64,000 nt of DNA from Abyssibacter profundi (lineage in GTDB: Bacteria > Pseudomonadota > Gammaproteobacteria > Nevskiales > OUC007). Below, piece after piece: positions 47,109 to 55,528 of this stretch (position 1 is the stretch's first letter; the number at the start of each line of letters is the position of its first letter). The translations under genes were made by a program, and so were the position numbers. The stretch spans positions 93,302 to 157,301 of the forward strand of contig NZ_QEQK01000009.1 in NCBI RefSeq assembly GCF_003151135.1, read 5' to 3'. The notes beneath the pieces are model-generated. The model did no database searches, was not told the origin of the DNA, and saw only the letters and a program-made list of their open reading frames with translations.

Positions 47109-50100
47109 GGCCGATACCCGCGCCGCAGCGAACGCTCTTCGAATACCCCATCATCCAGTTCCAGGTCGTAAATCACGTCACTGACGATCAGCTCTGTTTG
47201 ATGACCTGTTTTGTGGTTCTCGACCCGAATGTTGTGAACCGTCCAAATTCCGTCGACCTGTCGTAATGCATCGAACCAGGCCGTCTTGAGCAGATTGCCC
47301 TGGGTGTCCCAATTGTCAGATTTGCGAATCGTGTGGGTCTCGGAGTCGACGTACCAGCGCGCGCGGGCGTAGCCCAATTCTTCAGCAACCGCCTGGCTGA
47401 CGGGCACACCCTCCACGACATGGACGTCAACACGACCGATGCGGTCCATGCCCGCATGGCTGAAGCGCCAATCGTCCAGGCTGACCTTGTTCTGACGCTT
47501 CAGGTCCTCGTAGGTCAGGTCTGTCCCCAGGAAATAATCCCCGCGATCAGACGCTGAAATGCGTCGGGTTTTACGCAAAGCGGGCAGGTACAGCCACTGG
47601 TCATCCTCGCGGTCGGGGCTCGCGTAATCGTGGGTCAGGAACGCGGTATCGCGCACATTTGTTGGTTCCAGGTAGTACAGAACCTGCCGCTTGTCCTCAC
47701 CGTAGTACTTACGCAGCGACACGGTCTGCTGCTCCCGTGTCCGGCCGCGCCGGTCGGTCAGCTTCAGCGTGATATGGGATCTCAGAGTCTGACCTTCGGG
47801 ACGTTGATCGACGCCGGCCATGATCTGGTCTGCATCCTGGGCGCTGGATTGCGTACTCACCCCCACCAAGCCGACGCCCACCAGCAGCCAGGGCAAGAGC
47901 AGATTGGCCACCGAGACCGGCTTCGACGAGTCCGCCCGGTTGGCGCCGAACAAGGCTTTAGGCTTGAGCACACTGATCAGCGCCGGCATGGCCGTCAGAC
48001 TGATGACAAAGCTGGTGGTCACGGCAATCGCAACCAGCAGGCCGAAATCCTGCAGCGGCGGCACTTTGGACGTCATCAACACGCCGAACCCCAATGCCAA
48101 AGCCAGCAAGTTGAATAACAAGGCCCGACCCGTTGTTGTGAACAGCGCGACAACGGCATCGGCGTAATCGAGGCGCTCATCACGAATCAAGCTGCGAAGC
48201 CGGTCCAGGCTGTGAATTGCGAAGTCCACCCCCAAGCCAATGGCAATGGCAGCGAACATCGAGGTCCCGACGCCGATCCAGATGCCCGTGTACCCCATCA
48301 CCGCAAACACCATCAGCACCGCGAAAGCCACCGGCAAGGTTGCCAGCACACCCAGCACGACGGAGCGGAAGAAGACAACCGAAGCCAGCAGAACCAACCC
48401 CAGCGCCAGTGCCATACCCTGCGCCGTGTTGGAGCCCAGTGGAGCCATCCACGAGTAGCTCAGATCCAATGCACCTGTGGAAACCCCCTGAATGGCCTCG
48501 TTGTTGAATGTATCGGCCAAGTAGGATTTGAGCCCCAACACCACCGGCTCGATTTGCCGGAAGTTGTCGCTTTGCAACTGACCACGGACGTGCGCCAGCC
48601 GGTAGTCGTAATCCACAACTTCCTCAAAATCGGTGGGCTCACCCGATGCCGTGTAAAGCAGAAAATACTGTGCGATGAGGAAGGGATCGTCGGGCAGCGC
48701 GTAGAACGCGGAGTCATCGGCATTCACCGACTGGTGCATCTCCTTGATGTAATCGACGATGGAGGTGGTATTTGCGAACCCGCCCTCGGCTTGCATCCAG
48801 GCCTGAAGCGCTTCGATGCGCGCCAGATTGTCAGGTAGGAACAGATCTTCCGGATTGGGCGTGGTAATCGCCACGTCCAGGTAATAGGTCCCATCCAATC
48901 GTTGATTAATCTCCGTATCCGCGACCCGGAGTGGCTCGCTGACCTCAAAGGCATGTATCCGTTGATCGTTGAACTCCACCCGGCTGACCCCGATCAGCGC
49001 CAGGACGAACAAGCCGGTCACGATCCACAACGTGGTTGCTGGCGCCGAGGCGACTGCCCGCCCAGCCAACTCCATCAGCCGCGTGAACGCATCCGGCCGC
49101 CCGGTGGACCGAGGTTTCAGCGCACCGGATGGCTTGGGTGAAAGAAGCGACAGCAAGGCCGGCAGCAAGGTGAGGGTCCATAGCCAAGCTGCGGCGATCC
49201 CGATCGCGGCAAAGACCCCATAGGACTGCATCGGGGGTAACCCTGCCGCAGCGGCTAGCCCCATAAACCCCGCTACGGTTGTCAGCGTTGTCAACGTCAC
49301 CGGGCGCCACATGACCGCCATCGCCCGAGCGACCGCCTCCCGCCCTTGCAGCTTCGGATTGTTGGCGACTTCCTCGTAGTACTGACTGAAGATATGAATG
49401 GAATCGCAAACCGCGATGCCGATTAGAATCACTGGCAACGAGTTCGTGATGACATACATGGGCACCCCTGCCGCAGCCATCGACCCAAGCCCAACCGCCG
49501 CCGTCCCCACCACGATGAGGTTCGGCAGCAACGCTCCGGCCAGGGTGCGATAGGCAATGATCAACACGATGGTGATCAGAATTGCCGCGATCGGGTTCAG
49601 GCGGCTGGCGTCTGCATCAATGTAGGCAGACAAGTATCCGGAGACCGCCCCCTGACCCGCGACATGCAGGCTGGCACCCGCCGGGACGAGACCTTCCCGA
49701 TCCGCCTGCTCCGTCAGGTTGAGCAGTTTGAAGTAGATAGCCTCGGCATCCTGCTCGCTCAGCAGCTCTGCGATGATCAAAGTCGCGCTGCCATCCCGGG
49801 CCACCAGGGTGCCGTTCAGCAACGGAAAGCCCTGCACCTGGCTTGCAATGGCGTCGGCCTGCGCCTGAGTCTCTGGAATCGCCTCCCAGAACGGCTCAAC
49901 CAGCATCCCATCAGCCGTACCGACAATATTGTTCTCGGTCGCCAGGCTGGTCACCCGGTCGGGATCGACACCTTCAATCGTTCTGACTTGATCGGTCAGC
50001 CACTGCAACAACGCTATATTGCCCGGGGTGTACACCCCGTACCGTCCGTCATCCACGATGGCGATCACCATGGGATCTTTCAGGCCGAACACGTCTTCAA

Positions 50101-50305
50101 CGTGGTCACGGAACGCCAATGCCGGACTGGCATCCGGGACAAAGGCTTCTGGCGTCGTGTCTTTGGTGAGCTTGCCCAGCTGGCTACCCATCAACCCGAT
50201 CGCCCCGAGGGCGGCCGCAATGATCAGCCAGCGGAACTGCAGCAGCCGAAGGAAAAACCGTTCAGCGCCGACCGCCGTGGGCGGCATTTTGCGTCTATTA
50301 CTCAT
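47105..50305 (-). CDS. MMPL/RND exporter fused to a LolA-like periplasmic domain
   Basis: This 1066-residue protein is a natural fusion. Residues 1-790 form an MMPL/RND transporter with two six-helix bundles, including the TM4-type GIAVCDSIHIFSQYYEE and TM10-type GLGVDFAIHSLDRL charged residues. A 13th hydrophobic segment (residues ~799-820) resembles a retained signal peptide. Residues ~825-1066 match LolA-like outer-membrane lipoprotein-sorting proteins (YYLEPTNVRDTAFLTHDY, WLYLPALRKTRRISASDR). The topology puts the LolA-like part in the periplasm. Downstream, the OM barrel overlaps it by 4 bp. Confidence 0.9.
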   Translation of the reverse strand: MSNRRKMPPTAVGAERFFLRLLQFRWLIIAAALGAIGLMGSQLGKLTKDTTPEAFVPDASPALAFRDHVEDVFGLKDPMVIAIVDDGRYGVYTPGNIALLQWLTDQVRTIEGVDPDRVTSLATENNIVGTADGMLVEPFWEAIPETQAQADAIASQVQGFPLLNGTLVARDGSATLIIAELLSEQDAEAIYFKLLNLTEQADREGLVPAGASLHVAGQGAVSGYLSAYIDADASRLNPIAAILITIVLIIAYRTLAGALLPNLIVVGTAAVGLGSMAAAGVPMYVITNSLPVILIGIAVCDSIHIFSQYYEEVANNPKLQGREAVARAMAVMWRPVTLTTLTTVAGFMGLAAAAGLPPMQSYGVFAAIGIAAAWLWTLTLLPALLSLLSPKPSGALKPRSTGRPDAFTRLMELAGRAVASAPATTLWIVTGLFVLALIGVSRVEFNDQRIHAFEVSEPLRVADTEINQRLDGTYYLDVAITTPNPEDLFLPDNLARIEALQAWMQAEGGFANTTSIVDYIKEMHQSVNADDSAFYALPDDPFLIAQYFLLYTASGEPTDFEEVVDYDYRLAHVRGQLQSDNFRQIEPVVLGLKSYLADTFNNEAIQGVSTGALDLSYSWMAPLGSNTAQGMALALGLVLLASVVFFRSVVLGVLATLPVAFAVLMVFAVMGYTGIWIGVGTSMFAAIAIGLGVDFAIHSLDRLRSLIRDERLDYADAVVALFTTTGRALLFNLLALALGFGVLMTSKVPPLQDFGLLVAIAVTTSFVISLTAMPALISVLKPKALFGANRADSSKPVSVANLLLPWLLVGVGLVGVSTQSSAQDADQIMAGVDQRPEGQTLRSHITLKLTDRRGRTREQQTVSLRKYYGEDKRQVLYYLEPTNVRDTAFLTHDYASPDREDDQWLYLPALRKTRRISASDRGDYFLGTDLTYEDLKRQNKVSLDDWRFSHAGMDRIGRVDVHVVEGVPVSQAVAEELGYARARWYVDSETHTIRKSDNWDTQGNLLKTAWFDALRQVDGIWTVHNIRVENHKTGHQTELIVSDVIYDLELDDGVFEERSLRRGYRP

Positions 50306-50309
50306 AACT

Positions 50310-50327
50310 ACCTACCGTTCGTTAGGT
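50310..50327. promoter_or_regulatory. Candidate TetR operator upstream of the RND exporter
   Basis: ACCTACCG-TT-CGTTAGGT is an 18-bp palindrome with one mismatch per arm, starting 5 bp upstream of the exporter ATG at 50305. It overlaps the likely ribosome-binding site. Its TACCT/AGGT half-site is shared with a palindrome just upstream of tetR. Confidence 0.55.
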
Positions 50328-50348
50328 TTCAAAGGCGTAGAAAACACC

Positions 50349-50954
50349 TCACGGCGTCATCACGTCCAAGGTATTGCGGCAGAACCGGGAAAAAACCGCC
50401 GCTCCGGACTCCTCTGGTTCCAGCCGCGCCCGAGAGCTCACCAGCGCGCCTTGAACCGCGGATGCAAACCACTCGGCCGCTGCCCAATCCGTCATCTTGG
50501 CGGGCACAGCCACACTGCCGTCATCGCGACCCAAGGCCATCGAATCTGACAAGAACGCAACCTGCACACGCATGGTGGCCCGCGCCGCGGCGCGAACCGT
50601 TTCAGGCAAGTGTCCCCACCCGCCGGCGAACGCGCCGGCCGGGCACAGCACCTCGCCCGCACCCAAGCGCTCCAGGTACAGATCGAAGCAATACGCGTTC
50701 AGCCGCTGCATGCCGGTTAAGGCCGACTTCGACTGCACCCATGCGCGCACGCCCTCGCGTGCCCGGTCGAGCATTGCAACTGCCAAGGCTTCCTTCGATT
50801 CGAAGTGGTGGTAAACACTGGCTTTACGGATACCCACCTGCTCCGCCAAGTCCCGGTAACTAAACCCATCATAGGATTGCGACTGTACGAGTTGTTCAGC
50901 CGCATCCAGGATGTCTTCGCGCGTGTTTCCACGAGATGTGCGAGGTCTATTCAT
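50349..50954 (-). CDS. TetR/AcrR family transcriptional regulator
   Basis: The 201-residue regulator has an N-terminal helix-turn-helix (FSYRDLAEQVGIRKASVYHHFESKEALA, ~30-58) and a variable ligand-binding C-terminal domain. It sits 43 bp before the exporter gene on the same strand. A palindrome lies just ahead of its own ATG and another ahead of the exporter, consistent with autoregulation and control of the whole module. The ligand is unknown. Confidence 0.9.
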   Translation of the reverse strand: MNRPRTSRGNTREDILDAAEQLVQSQSYDGFSYRDLAEQVGIRKASVYHHFESKEALAVAMLDRAREGVRAWVQSKSALTGMQRLNAYCFDLYLERLGAGEVLCPAGAFAGGWGHLPETVRAAARATMRVQVAFLSDSMALGRDDGSVAVPAKMTDWAAAEWFASAVQGALVSSRARLEPEESGAAVFSRFCRNTLDVMTP

Positions 50955-50958
50955 CGGG

Positions 50959-50976
50959 CTACCTTACGACAGGTAG
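50959..50976. promoter_or_regulatory. Candidate TetR operator upstream of tetR
   Basis: CTACCT (50959-50964) and AGGTAG (50971-50976) are perfect 6-bp inverted arms around TACGAC, 5 bp upstream of the tetR ATG. Arms share the TACCT half-site with the palindrome at 50310-50327, suggesting one repressor for both sites. Confidence 0.55.
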
Positions 50977-51415
50977 GCTCGTTTCTGCAAACGGATGTCC
51001 ATCCAATGGTCACCTCCGAGCCTAGCGAATCGATCTGACACCGAGCGGTGCTCGGTGTCTGCACTCGCCTGCCGGGAGTTGATGCCCGAGGCCCACTCCT
51101 GGGAGTCGACTCTGTCGAGGGCCTGCACCGATACGCAGGAACGGGACATCGTCTGCCCTGACGCCCGGGGAACAAGCCTTCAGGTGTTAGCCGATAAGGG
51201 CGCCAGTACTGTGACTCTTGAAATACGCGCACGCGGACGGGGCGGAAACAGCCTTATCGGGTTCGGTGTCGATTTTGAGTAGAAAACGAGGCGTCATGAC
51301 CGCCGCTGGCGAACATCACCGACGGCAGCATCGGCGCTGGCTGTGACATGTAGCCGGCACCGGGTTCGGTCATGTCGACGACAAAACCGATCTGCGCCTG
51401 ATGGGCCGGGTAGGT

Positions 51416-51437
51416 AACCCGAACCGCTGTTCGGGTT
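51416..51437 (-). terminator. Hairpin downstream of the quinone-reductase gene
   Basis: AACCCGAAC (51416-51424) and GTTCGGGTT (51429-51437) form a perfect 9-bp stem with a 4-nt loop, 35 nt beyond the stop of the zinc-type dehydrogenase gene on the minus strand. No strong U-tract is visible on that strand. Confidence 0.45.
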
Positions 51438-51471
51438 TCCTATTCCGACTGTTCATGACCAGCCGGGTGAT

Positions 51472-52599
51472 TCAGGTCCCGGCAGGTGTCACCAGGAACT
51501 TGTCTCCGGTCGCCTGCTGGCTGTAGCGCTGAATGGCTTCCAGCTGCAGCGCGCCCGGCAGGTCCACTTGCTGGGCGTAATGACTGGCAAAGGTGGTTTT
51601 TAATCCGCCCATGACCCGGGCGAACAGTTTGCCGACCTCGGCCTGGCCGATGCGGGCCAAGTGATTCGGCAGCAGAAAGCCGCCCACGCCCCAGGCCATG
51701 CCGTAGGCACGGTTTAGCTGCGTGGGTGAGCGATCCAGCCCGCCGTACAGGTACACCTGCTTGTGGGTGGTCGATCCGTAAACACTGTACTGGCTGGCAT
51801 CCCGGCTGAGCGCTGCTTCCATTGCAGTCAGAATCTGGCTGGCCAGGTGTCCGCCGCCGGTTGCGTCGAATCCCAGCGTGGCCCCGGTTGTGGCGACGGC
51901 CTCGACCAGCTGCGGCATGAAGTCCTCGTCGCTGGAGTTCACGACGTGTCGGGCACCCAGGCCGCGAAGCAGCTCGACCTGTTGGGGCTTGCGCACAATA
52001 TTGACCAGCTCAACACCATCTTCCATGCAAATGCGATTCAGCATCTGACCCAGGTTGGACGCAGCTGCGGTGTGGACGAGCGCCTGATGCCCTTCGCGGC
52101 GCATGACATCCACCATGCTCAGCGCAGTCATGGGGTTTACCACGCTGGATGCGGCCTCGCGGGCGGTCACGCCTTCTGGGACTACGAGGCAATCGCTGGC
52201 CCGTGCCACGCGGTAGTCCGCGAACATGCCGCCAGCCATGGTGGCGACCGTTTTACCCAACATCGCCTCGGCCTTCGCACCGGCCGCAACCACGGTGCCG
52301 GCGCCCTCGTTGCCCACGGGCATGGCCTTGCCGACACGCGCCTTAAGCATGCGCATCATCGCCGCAGGAATCTGCGCCTCAAACACCGGATTCTCTGCCG
52401 TGCCCGTCTGTCGCCCGGTCGACAGGTCGGCAAAGGCAAACAGCACGGCCTGGTCAGAGGGGTTCATCGGCGCTGCTTCCACACGGATGAGCACTTCGTC
52501 TTCGCCCAGAGGCTTGATTGCGGTGGTCTGCAAGGACAGCTCCAGCGTCGCTTGTTCCGTGACGGTAGAAACGAGCCGGGTGGATTGGTCGATGGTCAT
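51472..52599 (-). CDS. Zinc-type alcohol dehydrogenase/quinone oxidoreductase superfamily (MDR) protein
   Basis: This 375-residue MDR-family enzyme has the N-terminal GroES-like domain (EDEVLIRVEAAPMNPSDQAVL, PVGNEGAGTVVAAG) and a Rossmann-type nucleotide domain (LVHTAAASNLGQMLNRIC, LGFDATGGG). Zinc-ligand cysteines typical of alcohol dehydrogenases are not evident, so it is closer to NAD(P)H quinone reductases. GGAGAAC precedes the ATG. It is a single gene with its own hairpin downstream; substrate unknown. Confidence 0.85.
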   Translation of the reverse strand: MTIDQSTRLVSTVTEQATLELSLQTTAIKPLGEDEVLIRVEAAPMNPSDQAVLFAFADLSTGRQTGTAENPVFEAQIPAAMMRMLKARVGKAMPVGNEGAGTVVAAGAKAEAMLGKTVATMAGGMFADYRVARASDCLVVPEGVTAREAASSVVNPMTALSMVDVMRREGHQALVHTAAASNLGQMLNRICMEDGVELVNIVRKPQQVELLRGLGARHVVNSSDEDFMPQLVEAVATTGATLGFDATGGGHLASQILTAMEAALSRDASQYSVYGSTTHKQVYLYGGLDRSPTQLNRAYGMAWGVGGFLLPNHLARIGQAEVGKLFARVMGGLKTTFASHYAQQVDLPGALQLEAIQRYSQQATGDKFLVTPAGT

Positions 52600-52643
52600 G
52601 GGTTCTCCTGATTCAGGTCTGTGAAATCGGTGCTGCAGCGTGC

Positions 52644-53969
52644 TCAGTGCCCGGCCCGATCGTACGCGCCGCTATCGCAGCGCCGTGGGCGTATGCGATC
52701 ACGTTGGTCGTTGGCCGGGCAACGGTCTGCGATGCCGTTGCCCAGCGCGGGGCTCCCGGCCAGCAGTGAATAGGTCGGGGTGTGCCCGCCATGGTCGGCC
52801 AGCGCGCCCAACATCGGGTCGGTATCGGGCAAGTCGTTGGCGTTATCGAGAAAGCAGGAATCGTCGTCGGACACATTGCCCCCGAATGAATAAATGCGGG
52901 AAATGGTCTGCTTGCAGTTGGCCGCGCCCCGGGTCGAGCTATTGCCCGCAATAATCGTGTTGATCAACTCCACCGGACGCCCGATGACTTCGTCGTCCTG
53001 TCCATTGAGCAGACCACCCGGGTCGCCCTGGTAAGACGTGGCGATGTTGATGCCGCCGCCACCGATGACGGCGTGATTATTGACGATGGTGGAGTTAATG
53101 ATGGTGACGGGACCACCGCCCCGCGCGTCGATTCCCCCGCCTTCGCCCTGGGTGCCGCCATCGCCGGTGCTGTCGGTGCAACAAGACTCCAGAATCCGAT
53201 TGCCGGTAATGGTCGAGTTGATGACCAGGCCGGCGGCATCGAAGCGAATGCCCCCACCCTCGCTCTCCGCAACATTGTTGCTAATCGTGCTGGATTCGAT
53301 GATCGCGGAGCTGCTGGGCGTGTTGAAAATGCCGCCACCGTACCCGGCGAAGTTTTCCGTGATCAGACAGCGCTGCACGATGAGTTGGCCCTGATTGAAG
53401 ATCCCGCTGGCGGTGCCACCCCGGATGGTGACATCTGCCACTGTCAGGACCGCATTCGGGCCCACGCCGAATACGCGATCGATCCCATTGCCATCGATCA
53501 CCGTGTGCCCGGCGCCAGCACCCCGGATATTGGTCGAGCCCAGCACCGACAGCATGCCGGCGTCCGACGTCCCTTCGGCCACGACGGTCGGCACCAGCGG
53601 CGGATCGATAAAGCGGTAGTGCCCCGGCGGGAGGATGATGACGTTGGTCCGGGTTAATGGATTGGTGCTGAACAGAATCGTCGCGTTGGATTCCTGAACG
53701 GCGGCGCGCAGACTGCAGACCCCCTCGGCCGTCGCGCAGCGGCCATCACCCGGCATGGCATCAGGCTGATCCGACTCGCTATTGACGACGAATGTCCCCG
53801 GAGAGGCCGGGCTGTAGGGTGTCCGGTCCGGCTCGCTGGCGCTGGCCGGGCCGTCGCCTGTGTCGGCACCCTGGCTACCGGTGGCGTTGCAGCCGTGCAT
53901 CAGCAGGGCCGCGACTCCGAGCAGGAGCAGGCGCGTTGTCCGATGCACGATGAGCTGTGTGTTGTTCAT
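52644..53969 (-). CDS. Choice-of-anchor Q beta-helix lipoprotein (copy 1)
   Basis: This 441-residue exported protein has a signal peptide with a possible lipobox (LLMHGC, C27) and the CSLRAAVQESNA motif typical of choice-of-anchor Q proteins. The body repeats beta-helix turns such as IINSTIVNNHAVIGGGGINI and ends with DTDPMLGALADHGGHTPTYSLLAGSPALGNG. The right-handed beta-helix fold is used by surface adhesins and polysaccharide-active proteins. It lies 12 bp after its paralogue and may be a duplicate. Function unknown. Confidence 0.85.
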   Translation of the reverse strand: MNNTQLIVHRTTRLLLLGVAALLMHGCNATGSQGADTGDGPASASEPDRTPYSPASPGTFVVNSESDQPDAMPGDGRCATAEGVCSLRAAVQESNATILFSTNPLTRTNVIILPPGHYRFIDPPLVPTVVAEGTSDAGMLSVLGSTNIRGAGAGHTVIDGNGIDRVFGVGPNAVLTVADVTIRGGTASGIFNQGQLIVQRCLITENFAGYGGGIFNTPSSSAIIESSTISNNVAESEGGGIRFDAAGLVINSTITGNRILESCCTDSTGDGGTQGEGGGIDARGGGPVTIINSTIVNNHAVIGGGGINIATSYQGDPGGLLNGQDDEVIGRPVELINTIIAGNSSTRGAANCKQTISRIYSFGGNVSDDDSCFLDNANDLPDTDPMLGALADHGGHTPTYSLLAGSPALGNGIADRCPANDQRDRIRPRRCDSGAYDRAGH

Positions 53970-53981
53970 GGTTGGCCGCTC

Positions 53982-55346
53982 CTATTCCGTTGCCTCGAAG
54001 GCACCGATGTCACAGCCAAAATCGGCGTCACGCGCCACGCCGCGCTGATCGCGAAGCGTGCAGGTCGCCGGGTTGCCGGCGCCTCGCGCGGGGCTTGCGG
54101 GCATGAGAGCCAAGGTGTCGGTTGGCCCGCCATGGTTGGCGAGTTCGCCCAACATGGGCTCCAGAGCGACCAGATCGCCGGCCTGATCAAGGCCGCAACT
54201 GCCGTCGGAATCCAGGTTGTGCCCCTGGGACAGAATGCGGGACAGGCCCACGGTGGCCAGGCAATCACCCTGCGCCACCTCAGCCACGTTGTGGGCGATG
54301 ATCGTGTTTTCGAGAATGACGTCGAAATGAGGAACCGCAAGCGCACCGGTCACCGGGTCGGGGAGCGCATCGACATAGGCTGTATCGAAATGCAGCCCTG
54401 CACCGCCATCGTGGGCCTCGTTAAAGGCAATGGTGGAATTGCGGATGACGGTGCCGATGCCGCGGATATCCACCCCACCTCCCTGAGCGAAGGTGAACGG
54501 CACCCCCGTCCCCATGAGCACGGGATCCGCCAGGCCCAGGGCTTTGTTATGGCTAATGGTCGAGTTGGTGATCGTGCCGCGGGTGTCGATGCGGATTCCG
54601 CCAGCCTGTCCCTTGGCAATATTGTGGCTGACCGTGCTGTCGTTCAGCGTCAGGCTGCCCATGGGGTTAACGAAAATTCCACCGCCACCGCTCGACTGGT
54701 TGCCATAGATATGGACGCGCTCAAGCACGAGATGCGCCTGGGCGTAGATCCCGCCGCCCATGGTATTGCCGGCTCCGCCGGTGATGCTCAAATCGGTCAG
54801 ACGGCTGTCGGCGCCACGCGACAGCTCGAAAACCCGGTCGAGCTGCTGCCCGTCGATCAAGGTTTCGCGCGCACCGGCGCCGTGAATGCTCATCGGTGCC
54901 GCAATATTCAGTGAGCCGGTGGCGTCGCTGGCGACAATCGGCCGGGCCAGCACATCACCCAACCCGACATCTCCAGTCGATAAGGCATTCGGCAGGCTGA
55001 GCGCATAAACGCCCGGCGGGAGCAGAATCGTATGCGGCTCGCCAGTGGCATTCACGACGCTCGCACTGGCCTCCATGATGGCCGCACGCAAGCTGCAAAC
55101 GCCCTCGGCCGAGGCACAAACACCATCACCGGGGTTCGCGTCCACTTGGTCCAGTTCGCTGTCGACCCGCAAGGCATGCTCGAAGGCATCGTCCGCTGCA
55201 CTCACCGGCTGGCCGGCCGCGGTACCTGGCTGTCCCGTGCCGCCACATCCAGCGAGCCCAATGGCCAGCAGCGCCGTACAGATCGGCTGCAACACCCGTT
55301 CAGCACCCAGCGAGTCCGTGACACGCCGCTCCGTTCCGTGATTCAT
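53982..55346 (-). CDS. Choice-of-anchor Q beta-helix lipoprotein (copy 2)
   Basis: A paralogue of the downstream gene: 454 residues with a clear lipobox (GLAGC, C34), VCASAEGVCSLRAAIMEASAS, beta-helix segments (ITGGAGNTMGGGIYAQAHLV, SGGGGIFVNPMGSL) and the C-terminal ATCTLRDQRGVARD...CDIGAFEATE that is typical of the family end. It is the first gene of the pair and divergent from a TetR gene, with two palindromes in the shared promoter region. Confidence 0.86.
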   Translation of the reverse strand: MNHGTERRVTDSLGAERVLQPICTALLAIGLAGCGGTGQPGTAAGQPVSAADDAFEHALRVDSELDQVDANPGDGVCASAEGVCSLRAAIMEASASVVNATGEPHTILLPPGVYALSLPNALSTGDVGLGDVLARPIVASDATGSLNIAAPMSIHGAGARETLIDGQQLDRVFELSRGADSRLTDLSITGGAGNTMGGGIYAQAHLVLERVHIYGNQSSGGGGIFVNPMGSLTLNDSTVSHNIAKGQAGGIRIDTRGTITNSTISHNKALGLADPVLMGTGVPFTFAQGGGVDIRGIGTVIRNSTIAFNEAHDGGAGLHFDTAYVDALPDPVTGALAVPHFDVILENTIIAHNVAEVAQGDCLATVGLSRILSQGHNLDSDGSCGLDQAGDLVALEPMLGELANHGGPTDTLALMPASPARGAGNPATCTLRDQRGVARDADFGCDIGAFEATE

Positions 55347-55423
55347 GTCGATCGTCTCCGTTTTGTTGTTATCCGGATGTCTAGTACGCGGCCCCCGCGC
55401 ACACGCTCCGGTTTTGCCTCCTG

Positions 55424-55439
55424 GTCACCACTTGGTGAC
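55424..55439. promoter_or_regulatory. Candidate operator 1 between the beta-helix genes and tetR
   Basis: GTCACCA-CT-TGGTGAC is a palindrome with perfect 7-bp arms. It lies in the divergent region between the beta-helix lipoprotein and tetR, 28 bp centre to centre from a second, related palindrome. Confidence 0.6.
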
Positions 55440-55450
55440 TCGACATCGAA

Positions 55451-55468
55451 AGTAACCAAGTGGTGACT
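55451..55468. promoter_or_regulatory. Candidate operator 2 between the beta-helix genes and tetR
   Basis: AGTAACCA-AG-TGGTGACT is an 18-bp palindrome with one mismatch, sharing the core ACCA/TGGT half-sites with operator 1. The pair is the best candidate for binding by the adjacent TetR regulator. Confidence 0.6.
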
Positions 55469-55528
55469 CCAGTGTCAATCTGATCTAGCCTTGGAATCTG
55501 CGTTCCACCGAATGTGCAGGAGCACACC

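Larger units (their letters stand above)
50955..51471. other. Intergenic region with a TetR operator and two perfect hairpins
   Basis: This 517-bp stretch between tetR and the quinone-reductase gene (both minus) has no gene I can support. It holds the tetR operator-like palindrome CTACCT-TACGAC-AGGTAG (50959-50976), a perfect hairpin GACACCGAGC/GCTCGGTGTC with 3-nt loop (51037-51059), and AACCCGAAC/GTTCGGGTT (51416-51437). The last lies 35 nt beyond the stop of the reductase gene and may be its terminator. Confidence 0.6.

Noticed and set aside
51240-51471. Possible pseudogene fragment in the gap before the quinone-reductase gene
   Set aside because: A short minus-strand frame (MTEPGAGYMSQPAP...) exists but has no domain I recognise and is too short to support a call.
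53895-54914. A 339-codon plus-strand open frame opposite the beta-helix lipoproteins
   Set aside because: The two lipoproteins show signal peptides and family motifs on the minus strand; this frame has none.
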